Shown here piece after piece: positions 50,700 through 61,526 of a stretch of DNA of 64,000 bases. The position numbers were made by a program, and so were the translations under genes. This DNA comes from Diatrype stigma (lineage: Eukaryota; Ascomycota; Sordariomycetes; Xylariales; Diatrypaceae). The notes below the pieces were generated by a model. It did no database searches and had not been told where the DNA came from. It saw only the letters and a list, made by a program, of their open reading frames with translations. Location: positions 62,001-126,000 of the forward strand of contig JAKJXP020000008.1 of assembly GCA_022225965.2 (NCBI GenBank), in the 5' to 3' direction. Each line of letters starts with the position of its first letter. The stretch's first letter is position 1.

Positions 50700-52408
50700 G
50701 ACCGCTAGCAAGTGAATGAATATAACACAAACTACAACAAAAACAACGATACACGATATATCACTAAACGATTGTTAAAAGGGACCAAAAGACGCACCAA
50801 CCAAACCCGATTACAGGTTCGAAGGATGAGCCTTCGCCTGTTAGCAGCTCTAAGTCGAGACCCATCATCGCGAACCAGATGGAGAAACCGTGTCAGGAAC
50901 GCCAGGCTTGATGTTGGAACTAGGGTTTCTACAATGTACCACTTTCCGGAAAGGTGCGAAGTCGTGTAAAGTCTGGTTTAAGACCGCACTATACGATAAA
51001 CACTTTGAGATGCCGCCCCATGCAGGAGCACCTTGTATCAGCAAGCTGAAATAGTACATATGAAATAGTACACATAATGCATAGGCAGGTCTTGGCCAGG
51101 ATCTTTCGCGGTCCCCACCGATAACCACCGTACCTTTATTATTTACCTTCGAATAAGAAAATCAATAGAAATCGCAAAAGTATAATGAAATCTGTATATT
51201 ATTATTTAATTCCTAACGTTTCTTTTATTCCAAACATACAGTGATGTACTATACATTTTTGTGGTGGAATAATAAGCAGGATTTGTAGTATGTATAGGAA
51301 TCGCGAAAGATCCTGGCCAGAACCTGATAGGTCAGGGGCTGTCCCACATAGATATACTTAAATCTACCTAGAATGCATGGGCTCGGAAGTATTCCCGGTA
51401 CGAAAAGTGCAGCACCGCTTTCCAAAGTATGGGCTCAACGCAGTTTAAAACAGTTTAGTACTTCATACGATCTGGCACTAGGCATTTTGCCAGAAACCCT
51501 ATAATGAGCCCACGAATGACATATCGGGAGAAGCTAATAAGCGGCACAGGCAGGCTGGCAAAGTGACTGGGGTGACAGCCTGTCATATCCCTAGTGTCGC
51601 AACTGGCGGGATGCAATACGCCGCTAATCCAAATACTTTTACCCTTATCCATAAATATATTGCTTGGCTGCTTGGCTGATCTCCCGTCGTCGCGCTGAGC
51701 CGCGTTGTGTAGATCCCAACACGCCAACCAACACGCAAGGGCTAACAAAATCCTGTGACACAAAGCTAGCCTGGGAAAGGCAATTCGGAGTGCAAAGTCA
51801 CGGCATGCCAGTGGCACCCTTGATGGGCCCCTCTTCGTGTACTGTAAGTCGTAGTTAACTATCTGTTGAGACATGTTAGCTGGTGATGTAGAAACTCCGA
51901 ACCGCCGTAGGATTCGATACTAGACTAGTACGTACATATCAACGAAACATATACAATATACATGTAGGTAGGGAGGCTTCGCATCAAGAGAACAATCACG
52001 ACTTTGACTGCGTACTCTATCCTACGTACAGTGGCGTACTGCTCCGAAACATAATAGGTGTAGGTGGTCAGATAACTAACGTAAGGTAAACGTGTTGATC
52101 TAATAATCATCACAGTAGATACTAGATGCTAGTAGTGAAGACATAATGTTTTAACTTCTATCCGGAGAGGTGTATATGATATCCATTGGTGGAGAGCAAG
52201 TTCTACATGTTTGTTACCTAAGTATCTATCAAACCGATGCGAAGGGAGATGATCCCGAAGCGGGCGAAGCGTCTGCCCACACACACACGCATATATACAA
52301 TCTAAGTACGTCCACAACTTACTTACATACATACACACCGCCACCCACAATAACGCCGACACCAAGCGCACGCCTGTATACCCGAGTCTACCTAACTATG
52401 CCGTTTGT
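50700..52408. other. Intergenic region with MITE-like element
   Basis: 1.7 kb between the GH47 start and the carrier stop. It contains the inverted-repeat element at 51086-51326 and otherwise only short ORFs. The largest (139 codons, minus strand, 51455-51874) has no recognisable family. A CA-rich tract lies near 52277-52292. Confidence 0.55.
51086..51326. mobile_element. MITE-like non-autonomous DNA transposon
   Basis: The 241-bp element is bounded by 25-bp terminal inverted repeats (51086-51110 and 51302-51326). The left arm starts CAGGTCTTGGCCAGGATC and ends TTTCGCG. The right arm, reverse-complemented, differs only by swapped bases at positions 6-7. A 5-bp direct repeat ATAGG flanks it on both sides (51081-51085, 51327-51331), as expected of a target-site duplication. 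The interior is AT-rich and has no ORF, so any transposase must act from elsewhere. Superfamily is not clear. Confidence 0.8.
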
Positions 52409-53911
52409 CTAGTTGAGAAGGATGTGGTAATCGTCCGTCGTGATCCGGACCTCCTCGCCGCCCAAGCCGTACTTGCGCCGGACCAGCTCGAAGATGATGA
52501 GCCCCGCGCTGGTGCTCGGCACCTGCCGGACGGTGTTCCACCAGAAGCCGCGGTAGAGGAACCCCAGCGGGCTCCGGCCCTGCGAGGCCGCCTCGGTCGT
52601 GCAGTACGCCCACGTCTCCTGGTACGCGTGGTAGTAGGCACGCAACATCCGCCACCGGCGGTGCGGGCGCGGGCTCTGCTGTTGGGTTTGGTCGGGGTTG
52701 ACACTGGCGCTGGCACTAGTACTCGTAGCAGTTCGGGAGGAGTCCCGGAGCCGGGCGGCCTTGGCATCGAGGTCCTCGAGGTGATCCCAGTGCTTGACCT
52801 GGATGTGCGAAAGAGGGTGGAGCAGGAGCTGTTGCGCGAATGAGGCGCCTATGCCGGCGAGCAGCAGGAACATCGGCTCGATCGCGTAGTGGGGCCGGAT
52901 GACGATATGCTCGTGATCTCCCTTGTCACCACTGCTGTCGTCACCGGCCATGTCCGTGCGGAGGAGCAACCCGGGCCCGTCACGACGGTGCTGCTGCGAC
53001 GACGGGGCCGACGGCCGCTTGCGGGCGAGGAGATCGACCACGTCCTGGTCGAGGCCGCCGTAGTACCACGTGATGAACTTGTAATAGGACTGGGCCTTGA
53101 CGTACTCGAAGGCGCTGAAGAAGATGGCGCTGCCGCAGCTGTCCTTGACGAAGCTGAGCCCCCACCCGGCGAAGATGCCCCGCACGCCGATCTCGCGGAG
53201 CTTCTCGGCGCTGAACGACCACAGGCTCCGGGGCCGCCCGTTCTCGCTCCCGGCCGCCACGAGGTCCCGGTGGTCGTACCGCGCCTGGATGGCGTCGAGC
53301 GGGGCGGCGACCACGCTCTGGAGGCTGCCGGCCAGGAAGCCCGCGGCGAAGGTCTCGGCCGGGTGCGGGGGCGGGTACACGCGGCGCGCGGACGTGGCGC
53401 CGACGCCGCCCTCGTGCAGCCGGCCCAGGATCTGCAGGTAGCTGGTGTACAGGACGGCGCCGACCGAGACGTTGGCCACGAGCGGCGGCAGGATCTGGTC
53501 GGGGATGACGCGCCAGCCGTGCTGGCGCACCACCGACGTCAGCAGGCCCGGCGTCGTGCCCCGCGCCCACAGCCAGGTCTGGCGGAGGAGGAGGCCCAGG
53601 CGCGACGAGGAGGCCGCGCGGCGGTTCGCCCGGCTCAGCCGCTCGTGCTGCGCCTGGTGCACCGACCGCGCGTACGCGAGGTAGTCCACCCGCGTGCGGA
53701 AGAAGGCCTTCACCGGCGCCCGGAAGTAGAAGGCGATCGCCTGGGCGCTCAGGGCGCGCACGCCGGCGGCCGACGCGGCCGTGGCGGCGTTGCTTCGCGA
53801 CGGGCCGTCCGTGCCTGGCGGGACAACCGGCAGCACGCCCGGGTGCGGGCTTCCGGGCAACGTGCTAGTAGAGGCTCTGTCGTCATCGTCATCGTTGCGG
53901 CCTGGCGGCAT
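52409..53911 (-). CDS. Divergent mitochondrial carrier (SLC25-like) protein
   Basis: Single exon, 500 aa, longer than the ~300 aa of standard carriers. The ATG at 53911 (MPPGRNDDDDDRAS) is chosen; the codon three residues upstream that extends the frame is GTG. One clear Solcar signature is present (GFLAGSLQSVVAAPLDAIQARYD), followed by GVRGIFAGWGLSFVKDSCGSAIFFSAFEYVKAQ. A second, degenerate one reads GASFAQQLLLHPLSHIQVKHW, and the final block GFLYRGFWWNTVRQVPSTSAGLIIFELVRRKYG matches the last carrier repeat. Long Asp/Ser/Ala- and Gln-rich linkers separate the repeats. Like other long fungal carriers it probably sits in the mitochondrial inner membrane. The substrate is unknown and the first repeat is hard to see. 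Confidence 0.82.
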   Translation of the reverse strand: MPPGRNDDDDDRASTSTLPGSPHPGVLPVVPPGTDGPSRSNAATAASAAGVRALSAQAIAFYFRAPVKAFFRTRVDYLAYARSVHQAQHERLSRANRRAASSSRLGLLLRQTWLWARGTTPGLLTSVVRQHGWRVIPDQILPPLVANVSVGAVLYTSYLQILGRLHEGGVGATSARRVYPPPHPAETFAAGFLAGSLQSVVAAPLDAIQARYDHRDLVAAGSENGRPRSLWSFSAEKLREIGVRGIFAGWGLSFVKDSCGSAIFFSAFEYVKAQSYYKFITWYYGGLDQDVVDLLARKRPSAPSSQQHRRDGPGLLLRTDMAGDDSSGDKGDHEHIVIRPHYAIEPMFLLLAGIGASFAQQLLLHPLSHIQVKHWDHLEDLDAKAARLRDSSRTATSTSASASVNPDQTQQQSPRPHRRWRMLRAYYHAYQETWAYCTTEAASQGRSPLGFLYRGFWWNTVRQVPSTSAGLIIFELVRRKYGLGGEEVRITTDDYHILLN

Positions 53912-54790
53912 TGTCGTCACCTGGTCATTTTGAGTTTGCGGTTCTTGGGTTTGGGGCGGAATGGAAGGTTGAGATGGGGCGCTGATCCTGGCTGCCTGGT
54001 CGCTTAGGTGGCTTAGGTTGCTTAGTTACATACATACCTATCTTACTTGGTTAGGTTGGTCGGCAAGAGTCGGCACTTCAACGGTTGCGCCCCTGCCAGA
54101 TAAGATATTGAGCTCAAGATATTATCAACACAGCCACATTGAGCGGTGCGTAAGCCACTTCCGTATCTGGTACCACTGATGATCTTCACACTCGACACTT
54201 TCACACTTTCATGCTTTCGCACTTACACATGCCTCCGGAACTTTAAGGGGTGCCTCTGAACCACCTTGGGTTGCTGCTTTATTCTTGGAACTCGGGCTTC
54301 CTCTTTACATGGTTATATATACTAATGCACCATCTTTGGATTTCAAGGACCTCTCGATAAACTTCCACTTTGGCTCGTTGGCCCACCCAGCATAGTCTGA
54401 TCGAAGTGTCTAATGGTGCAACTTGCAAGTAGCCCGACACGCACTCCCGCGATGTTGAATGCACACAGAAACAGTCAAGCCAGCCTACCCTGAGCGATCT
54501 TGAGTCATCCAAACTTCTGTGGCGGGCATATGCCACTTAGAACTATTTGTCTTATAATCGATGTGAGTTTTTTCCCATTGCTATAGAAGACAGGTATAGG
54601 ACTAGGATCTGGACGTTGACGTCATCAGTTCACTCATGACGAACCAGAGGCCTGCATCGCCGCTCTCTTCTTATACGTCTTCTTGTCAATCCTAGGATAG
54701 CTTTTGGCCCTATCTATAGCATACGGCAAAACTTGGCTTTTACTTAATTGTGCATAATAACCAAGCGTGGGTGACATATCGCCAGCAAAT
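53912..54790. promoter_or_regulatory. Divergent promoter region
   Basis: About 880 bases between the starts of the carrier (-) and the PX-associated gene (+). No ORF of note. It contains a GGTTGCTTAG/GGTGGCTTAG near-repeat (54004-54025) and TTTCACAC-type repeats (54196-54230). Confidence 0.45.
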
Positions 54791-56908
54791 ATGTCTTCAG
54801 CATCCTTGACCGCTCCGCAGTTACGGGCTTTGTTTGACATCTTGGTCCACCACGAAACTTATGCTGAAGTTGAATACTTCAAAAATCCCGAGGCCATAGA
54901 TCGATATGGATATCCGTTCAATGTCAATTTTCTAGATGGGGTAGATGCTGGAAATGGCAAATCCTACACCCCACTGTTACAACTGCTGCTCACCAGGGTT
55001 ATCCTGCCGGTACCAGGAGTCAGGGACCTATCCCCCGAGTTCTGGAATGTCAAGTTTCGGGGTATCATGCTCAGATTATGCGAGGCAGACTTATCGGAAA
55101 GTTATGACAAAGGGACCTTGGGTAGCAGGAAGCGATTAGCAACTGCGGCCTCGGTGATTCATGAAGGCATCACCAGGGGCTTGCTCGCTGGTATATTAGA
55201 AGGCAGGGATGCTGACCCCCAAAGCTCCTACGACCCTAAGACTGCCAATGGTCTGATAAATGCATGGCATGTGTCGGTACATCAACTTGTGTACGGGAAC
55301 TTGGTCGACGAGCTATTCGACCATTTGTCGACGACGAACGATTTTGAGGCTCATTCGCCAGCCATAAAGGCCGCCGTGGACTATGCTATTATCCATATCG
55401 CCACGCTTCTCCATTACATCTTCGTTCTATCCGCAGAGGGTCCGTATCTTCTCAAACTACTGGAGAATGTGCACAGTTTGATACCATACTCGGTCATCGC
55501 TCAAACCTTGCGGGTTGGCAATGCAGCTACAATGATGAGCAGTCTGTTTCGCTTGGTCTTGGCCAAGGTTAGCGTCGGGGCCGTGACGAATTGGCTAGGC
55601 TTGACCCAAAATGCTGATGACGGAATGAACCTACTACAACGGTGAGTTTGGCCAAGAAGTCCTGTCATCCAAGTACTTAACTATTGCAGGATAATATCGA
55701 TGACCCTTGAATGGGATGCGGGTGATTTCCGCAAAGCTGTTGAGAAGATCAAGAAGACCAAGAACAGAGTAGCCGATGAGTGTCTTGCTGTAGTAAATCG
55801 CCACACTGGGTCAGACAGGACACGGCACGATTCTGTACGAGAGGCTAGCCAAAAGCAAAAGAAGTCTATAGCAGTGGCCATACTTGAATCAGAAGATAAG
55901 AAGTTAGTCGACACATTGACGGACAAACAGCATCTACAACTATTGGAATCTTATTCTGCCCAACTAGCAATCCGGGACCGGGAGAAGATCGTGGATGCCC
56001 TGTGCCGTCAGAGTCCCGATTTCACTACGTCCGTCATCAAGGATATTCTATCAGTCTTTGAGCCCATGATTCGCGAGATTCATGCGAACGTGGATCTACG
56101 GAAACACGTCTGCGCATTGGAAAAACTCCTTACAGACCTAATCAAGACCAGCAAGCCAAAGAAGGCGAACAACGACAAGAACCAGAAGGGTGCTTCATCT
56201 ACCCCCGCCTCCGTCGATGACTATGTCGAATTTCTTCGGCGAAATCGCTATATGCTGTTTGACTATCTACATGACGTAGCAAAGGGCTGCCCTGAGCTCA
56301 GGGAGGCCTGGCGCGCTTGGGCAAAGGAGACCGTCTCTACCTTCCGGCAGAACGACATATCTTCCAAAGACAAGACGAGCGACAAGAAGGCCGCCAACGT
56401 GTCCCAAAACAGGGACAAAGAGCTTGGCGCTGGAGGTATGGATGGCGAGCTGCAGAGCTTGTTCGATACGATCCCAGTAGAGACACGCGAGGTTGTCCTC
56501 GCTGAGATCAATGCCCATTCCCAGTATCTTGGGAAGCTACAAGATATCTCGGAAGAGCAGATGCAACGTATACTACATAGCGCATCGGGGGGTAAGCCAG
56601 AAGTCGACCATATGAGCGGCCCTGGCGTGTATCTGTCACAGTGGCAGTCCTTACTCGACAAGACGCTCATCACCCCCGAGTCGAAACAGGGCCCGCCGAG
56701 GACTGGCAAGGACGTCAAAGGCCTGAAGGCATCTGGAAAAACCGAAGCAGTTGCGACTAAGGATACTTGGGACCCTGTTGCAATACTTGCCAAGGAAGAG
56801 TCACAACGCCCAGAAGCCCCTGATACAACGACAGTCACCTCCCAACTCGGAACGAGGTTCAAGGAGCTGGTGGCTGAGAAGTCTAGCCAAGGCTTGCCTT
56901 CATCATAG
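54791..56908 (+). CDS. PX-associated / DUF3818 domain protein without PX domain
   Basis: Exons 54791-55641 and 55690-56908 (2070 nt, 689 aa). The 48-base intron joins NLLQ-R to IISMTLEWDAGDFRKAVEKI in phase 2. The N-terminal PX-associated region starts LTAPQLRALFDILVHHETYA. DUF3818-like sequence follows (VHQLVYGNLVDELFDHLS, LIPYSVIAQTLRVGNAATMM, LVLAKVSVGAVTNWLGLTQN, then DDYVEFLRRNRYMLFDYLHD). The larger fungal relatives carry a phosphoinositide-binding PX domain between these parts; I see none here. The C-terminal ~200 residues are charged and disordered. Membrane association is plausible from the family, but the role is unknown. Upstream codons in frame begin with GTG, so the ATG at 54791 (MSSASLTAPQ) is used. 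Confidence 0.85.
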
Positions 56909-57412
56909 GTGCTAGCACGATAGATTAATTTGCAAATTGGCCTAAAACATCAAGCGAATATAGCAATCTGTGCTCGATGGTATTGGCTACAAACGACTCT
57001 ACCCAGAGTGATGAGGAACCAAGCCGGCTAACATAAGGCATGACAGCAAGCACCATTCATGTATGCCTAAGACACATCGCTCATGGTGGATTTTGACGTT
57101 TATATTATTAAGATATTGCACTCATGTCTGTTGCGCAACGTGTCTAATGTGACTGTAGTCTTCACCAATAACCAATTTTCAACTTCATCCCAACTTGGCG
57201 TCCAACCCATGTCAGCAAGGAAAGCACAGTGCAACTAGCGCTCTAAGGCAAGCAACCTGCCCCTCCATCAGTATCTGCACAAGGTAGTAAGGGTCTTTTC
57301 CTTCTTACCATCGAACGGAGGGAGCAGCTCTCTTATCAGTTCACTCCGCTTCTCACGACCAAGCCCGCCAGCGACGCCACTATCGGACAGGCCGCTCGCC
57401 GTCGAGGCCGCT
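56909..57412. other. Intergenic region
   Basis: About 500 bases downstream of the PX-associated gene. Nothing recognisable was seen. Confidence 0.5.
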
Positions 57413-57637
57413 CTATGCCGCTTCGGCTTGGGACGGCGCCGTCCTCTTCGAGGTCTGATCGAGTAACTTGTCGGTCTTTCCTAGCGTCGGTGGTGCCAGC
57501 TGATACCCCGACTCCTCCAGTATCTTGTCGAGGGGACTGATGTTGCCCAGTCCGTCGGGCCCGATATCGATAGGGGCTGGGGTGACGATTGTCGCAGCGA
57601 GGATGAGGAGGGTGGATCTGAACAGGATGCCCGCCAT
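57413..57637 (-). CDS. Possible small secreted protein
   Basis: 74-codon ORF with an ATG start (57637). The first ~21 residues look like a signal peptide (MAGILFRSTLLILAATIVTP, then APIDIGPDG). The rest is hydrophilic, has no cysteine and matches no family I know (NISPLDKILEESGYQLAPPT). It could be a genuine small secreted protein, or a chance ORF. Small size and lack of homology keep confidence low. Confidence 0.4.
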   Translation of the reverse strand: MAGILFRSTLLILAATIVTPAPIDIGPDGLGNISPLDKILEESGYQLAPPTLGKTDKLLDQTSKRTAPSQAEAA

Positions 57638-57773
57638 TGTTGGTGGTAGTTTCGTAATGGGTCAGGTCGGGTCTGAATAGCTGATTGTGGTGGAATGGGC
57701 GACTAGGTGCGAGTGATCACGGTTGATGGATGATGGTGAAGACTGGCTGTTGGTTCGATCGATTAGGTATTAC

Positions 57774-58046
57774 TTAATGACCGTGGCAGTACTCACGGGA
57801 CGGGCTGGTATATGGATGAGGGCTGTATTTGTATGCCATGTCGACGTCACAGTCGATGGGAGTGTTGTGGAATTTGGCCGTCAACATTAACCCCTGGATG
57901 TTCGGGCTGTTGGATTGTGTTGACTCGGATTCCGAGTTTAGGCGCAATGTCTCAGGCGCCTCCTGTACAGAAGACGCGATGGGATCGGCAGGGGTAATGG
58001 GGGAGTTTGGTGTTTCTTGCCGCAATTGAAATTTGGTTTGCGACAT
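57774..58046 (-). CDS. Possible small gene or 5' exon
   Basis: 90-codon ORF from the ATG at 58046 (MSQTKFQLRQETPNSPITPA). Composition is polar, Ser/Pro/Thr-rich and protein-like (LRLNSESESTQSNSPNIQG, DCDVDMAYKYSPHPYTSPS). Near its 3' end a GTGAGT donor occurs after TCCC (about 57796), so the true gene may splice onward and end in a short second exon, for example after the CAACAG acceptor near 57730. No family recognised. Could equally be a spurious ORF. Confidence 0.28.
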   Translation of the reverse strand: MSQTKFQLRQETPNSPITPADPIASSVQEAPETLRLNSESESTQSNSPNIQGLMLTAKFHNTPIDCDVDMAYKYSPHPYTSPSREYCHGH

Positions 58047-58317
58047 AGGGAATGTCGGTAGGAACGCAGTCCAATGCAAGCAGAAGCACACCCCTTGACG
58101 ACTTATATAACTCCCACCCAGGGGAAGAAAGCCATGGCTGCATGATATCCGCATCGAATATCAGGTATGTCCTGCTCGGTATTGCTTGCTAGTAATCTCA
58201 ATTACACAGCCCTAATCTGTATTGTTGCTGCCCACCTTGCCAGACAGACGCCTAATGCCACGCACAACATTCGTCCTACATCATGGTCGTCGACATCACC
58301 GTCGACCGACAGATACT

Positions 58318-58593
58318 TCAAGGTTTCTGGCGTCTACCGCATGTGCAGCACCAGACAATCCATAATAACCCCACGATTATGAATGGTACCCAGGTTAGGA
58401 AGCCTGCGAGGAGAGCAATGTTCTTGTCGTCCGACGCCAACCACGCCTGAAAGGCCGAGTCTTGTCGCGCGAGCACCGTCTTGCGACACAGGGCATTGCT
58501 GTCCGGTACGCCCCACGCGCACGCCTCCTGTTCCGCCATTTGAGAGCCCAGTATGGGTTTTATCGATTCGCTGTAGTCGAGAATAGGAGGCAT
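58318..58593 (-). CDS. Possible small single-pass membrane protein
   Basis: 91 codons, ATG start. The N-terminal part is polar (MPPILDYSESIKPILGSQMA, ACAWGVPDSNALCRKTVLAR). A strong hydrophobic span follows (NIALLAGFLTWVPFIIVGLL, then WIVW), and a Cys/basic tail CCTCGRRQKP that could be palmitoylated. This N-out, Cys-rich cytosolic tail layout is credible for a real membrane protein. No family was recognised. There may be additional upstream exons. Confidence 0.42.
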   Translation of the reverse strand: MPPILDYSESIKPILGSQMAEQEACAWGVPDSNALCRKTVLARQDSAFQAWLASDDKNIALLAGFLTWVPFIIVGLLWIVWCCTCGRRQKP

Positions 58594-60037
58594 CGTGCTG
58601 CTGCAGGCTCGAGTCGACAGTATAAGTGATTATATGTAGGTTCAAACAAGCTCGACGTTCTGTTGAAATTGCCATAGATCGCGGACCTTTACGCCTGGCC
58701 AAGTCTAACTCCAAAGCTGAGCTACAGCATCGAATTTCGAGCAGCAACATGCCAGTATGGGGATATATCAAGAGAGAACAAAGAAATGCTGGGATGGGGG
58801 CGCCGTTTGACGGCCTGACGGTTCCAACAATGTTTTGAAATTACGAGTCATATATACACACACAAAGGAGCTGGTAAGCTGTTGATTCACCCGGCCACAC
58901 AAAGAACCCCAGACGAACCCCGAAGATTAGTGACTGACTACAACGCATTGTATATAAATGCGTGGCTATTGTCCTGGGGAGTGTTCAGTCGGTCCAAGCT
59001 GACACTATGGTCCTCGGGGTCGGACGACTTATGCTGTGTTTTATGTATTATCAACTGAAATCGGCATTGCATTTCCTAAATGCGCTTTTAAGGTCTGTAT
59101 ATATAGACGTAACTTGATGATCTTGAAGGGCTTCGGGGGATATATCATATTATGTTATATGAGCAGCACCTCAACTGAGACTCTTCAGGAAAATGACATG
59201 TGATGGGAAAGTTGAGTAAATAAGGGTGACGTGAATGGCCTTGCCCAGTTGCACATACAATGTCATCTTAGACATGTAGTATGTATTACTGGCCTTCGTT
59301 AGATGGGTATTACTTATGCCTTTGGGAGCTTTCTTTTTCATATAGGTCGCGATCGATGTTTCCGAGTCGGATTACTCGGCCGAAACGCAGTTCCATAGCC
59401 AGCTGCACACCTTTCTTCCATTTGCTGTAGCAGGTAATGGCGCCTTGACACCACGCGAAGCGTAGCACCTAGTATAACTAGAACGAAGCTACCTGACCAC
59501 CAGGACGCACCGTGATCAACAATGAGTTCGACTTTCGTACGAGCGCCCTGATATATCCCATCTATTAGTAAGTAATTCTTAGCCTCGTTTCCCTTTTCTA
59601 GTAATTATCCGAGCCTCCGAGGTGGAGGATTTACTTCTACGGAGAACCCCTGATTGGACTCGGGACTTCCCCTAAAATCCTTCGCCTAGTTCAGACTAGT
59701 TAGTAGAATCCTGCGAGCTATTCGCGGCCTTGTTCCCTATCCGCGCACGATAGCTAGCTCGAAATAGCTAATCCGATCTCAATATAGCGACACTCTGCAG
59801 ATTCTGCGAGTCTCCCGGGTGCCCATGTTATATTGTCATGGGGTTATGCAAGGATAGCACTAGATTAGTGGCGATCCACCAGCTGCTATATCTATCAGTG
59901 CCCCCCTTTGTTTCTATGGGAGTAGTAGGATTCATCGTTCCAATAGATACTACATATTATATCAAGAGCACCTACCTCTTGCCTTTTCCTCTATGCTGAG
60001 CTGACAAGTCTCCCAACATCGATACAACTGCTCCAGT
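58594..60037. other. Intergenic region
   Basis: 1.4 kb, fairly AT-rich near 59080-59170. No gene was recognised. The last 60 bases before the methyltransferase ATG are C/T-rich, as is common for fungal 5' leaders. Confidence 0.5.
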
Positions 60038-60940
60038 ATGGCCGCTTCCGCTGTAGACTCCTCGGACTATGACCCGTCGACCTACTGGATTGCCCCGGCC
60101 AGAAATTTCAGGACCTCAGCTCGCCTTCACTTACAGCATCATCTGTTCCAGAACACCATCGGCCACCTTCTGGAACCACATGTCGCAAGCGCGGTAGCAG
60201 AGGCAAAGGAGCTGCGAGTCGCCGACCTCGGCTGCGGCAATGGCGTCTGGCTGAGCGACCTAGACAGCGCGCTATCCGAGAAGGGCGTGTCTGCCCAGCT
60301 GGATGGCTACGATGTGAACACGGTCAACTTCCCCGCTCCCGCCTTTCTTCCGGAAAAAGTGACGCTGAAAAAGCTGGACATCCTGGCGAGGCCGCTGCCC
60401 GAGGAGCTCATCGGCGCTTATGACATTGTCCACGCCCGCGCCCTCGTGAGCATCAGCGCCAGCTCGGTTGTCCCGCCTCTCCTGTCGACTGCGCTGGCGC
60501 TGCTGAAGCCCGGCGGCTGGCTCCAGTGGGAAGAGTCGCGGGCCGATACATACGTCATCGAGGCGCCCACCTCTCCCGAGGTCTCGACGAGCGCGCTCAA
60601 CACCATCGTGCGCATTCTGCAGGCGGGCGGGAAGGCGCGGGGCATGACGTTTGAGTTCTTGGGAGAGCTGGACCGCCATCTGAAGGAGCACGGGTTCGAG
60701 GACGTTCACGCGCAGGCGGCCGAGACCCGGAAGCGGGATAGGAAGGCCTGGACCGAGGATTACCTAATGGTCTGGGAAGAACTCGCTGTCCATTTTCCCC
60801 TGAAGGCGGCGGCGCCGCAGGCGCCGATGACTAGGGAGTCTTGGGTGGATCTGTTCTCGAAGGCCGTAGAGGAAACGGAACAGGGGGCGGTAGTTCATCA
60901 AGGCAAAATCGTGACCGTCGTTGGACGCAAAGCTAAATGA
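60038..60940 (+). CDS. SAM-dependent methyltransferase (class I)
   Basis: Single exon, 300 aa. SAM-binding motif I is clear (RVADLGCGNGVWLSDLD, residues 60-76), with an acidic motif II (LDGYDVNTVNFP), AYDIVHARALVSISASS and the post-motif LKPGGWLQWEESRAD. The N-terminal YWIAPARNFRTSARLHLQHHLF and overall length resemble fungal UMTA/LaeA-like methyltransferases, which often modify small molecules or act in secondary metabolism regulation. No biosynthetic genes flank it, so the substrate is open. The ATG at 60038 lies in a good context, preceded by a pyrimidine-rich leader. Confidence 0.85.
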   Translation: MAASAVDSSDYDPSTYWIAPARNFRTSARLHLQHHLFQNTIGHLLEPHVASAVAEAKELRVADLGCGNGVWLSDLDSALSEKGVSAQLDGYDVNTVNFPAPAFLPEKVTLKKLDILARPLPEELIGAYDIVHARALVSISASSVVPPLLSTALALLKPGGWLQWEESRADTYVIEAPTSPEVSTSALNTIVRILQAGGKARGMTFEFLGELDRHLKEHGFEDVHAQAAETRKRDRKAWTEDYLMVWEELAVHFPLKAAAPQAPMTRESWVDLFSKAVEETEQGAVVHQGKIVTVVGRKAK

Positions 60941-61526
60941 AACTGTTTTATGTATTATTCTACCATCCATTTGCCTTTGACTCGCCTCGCCCGCCCCACC
61001 CCCATTTTTTGACGTTGCTATCTACAATGCGTCTCTTCTATGTGAGAGTGTTGGGAGTCTATTACTCAGACCACCAGAAGATTGCTATATGACTAACTAT
61101 ACTCAAAGAGATGTAATTGGTTACTGGTTCAAGGAAGGCTTGGTGCCGTCTTATATTGTCCTGGTCCAGATATGAAACAGCATTGATTATGAATGCACCG
61201 TATACTGTATGGCTTTCCTAGCCAAGTAACCTGATGAATAATTTATTAGGTTAGAGGTTTAAGAGTATATGCTTCGCAAAAATTCACCCCTATTGACTTT
61301 CATCAGGCAGCGTGGGTATGACTAGATCCGGAAATCCTAACTACCGTATACAGTGCTCAGATCTAACAAAGAATTTACTCCTTATCATCTGATGGACTGA
61401 GGAATAGGAGAGTTTTCCGCCGGATACCCTCAACCTCAAACTGTATACGTTTCTCATCTTGCTGCTTGTCAGAGCTTGTCCATGCAGGCAGCTACCGTTG
61501 AGCCAACCAAGCACCAGGCAAGGCCG
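60941..61526. other. Convergent 3' region
   Basis: About 590 AT-rich bases between the methyltransferase and MARVEL stop codons. No gene seen. Confidence 0.5.

Noticed and set aside
51455..51874. 139-codon minus-strand ORF beginning MSQQIVNYDLQYTK
   Set aside because: It has an ATG, but no family, no coding-type third-position bias and no splice partners. Kept out for lack of support, although a lineage-specific gene is possible.
52889..54007. 372-codon plus-strand ORF opposite the carrier gene
   Set aside because: Shadow frame of the GC-rich carrier; composition is Arg/Ala/Val/Gly-biased and lacks family motifs.
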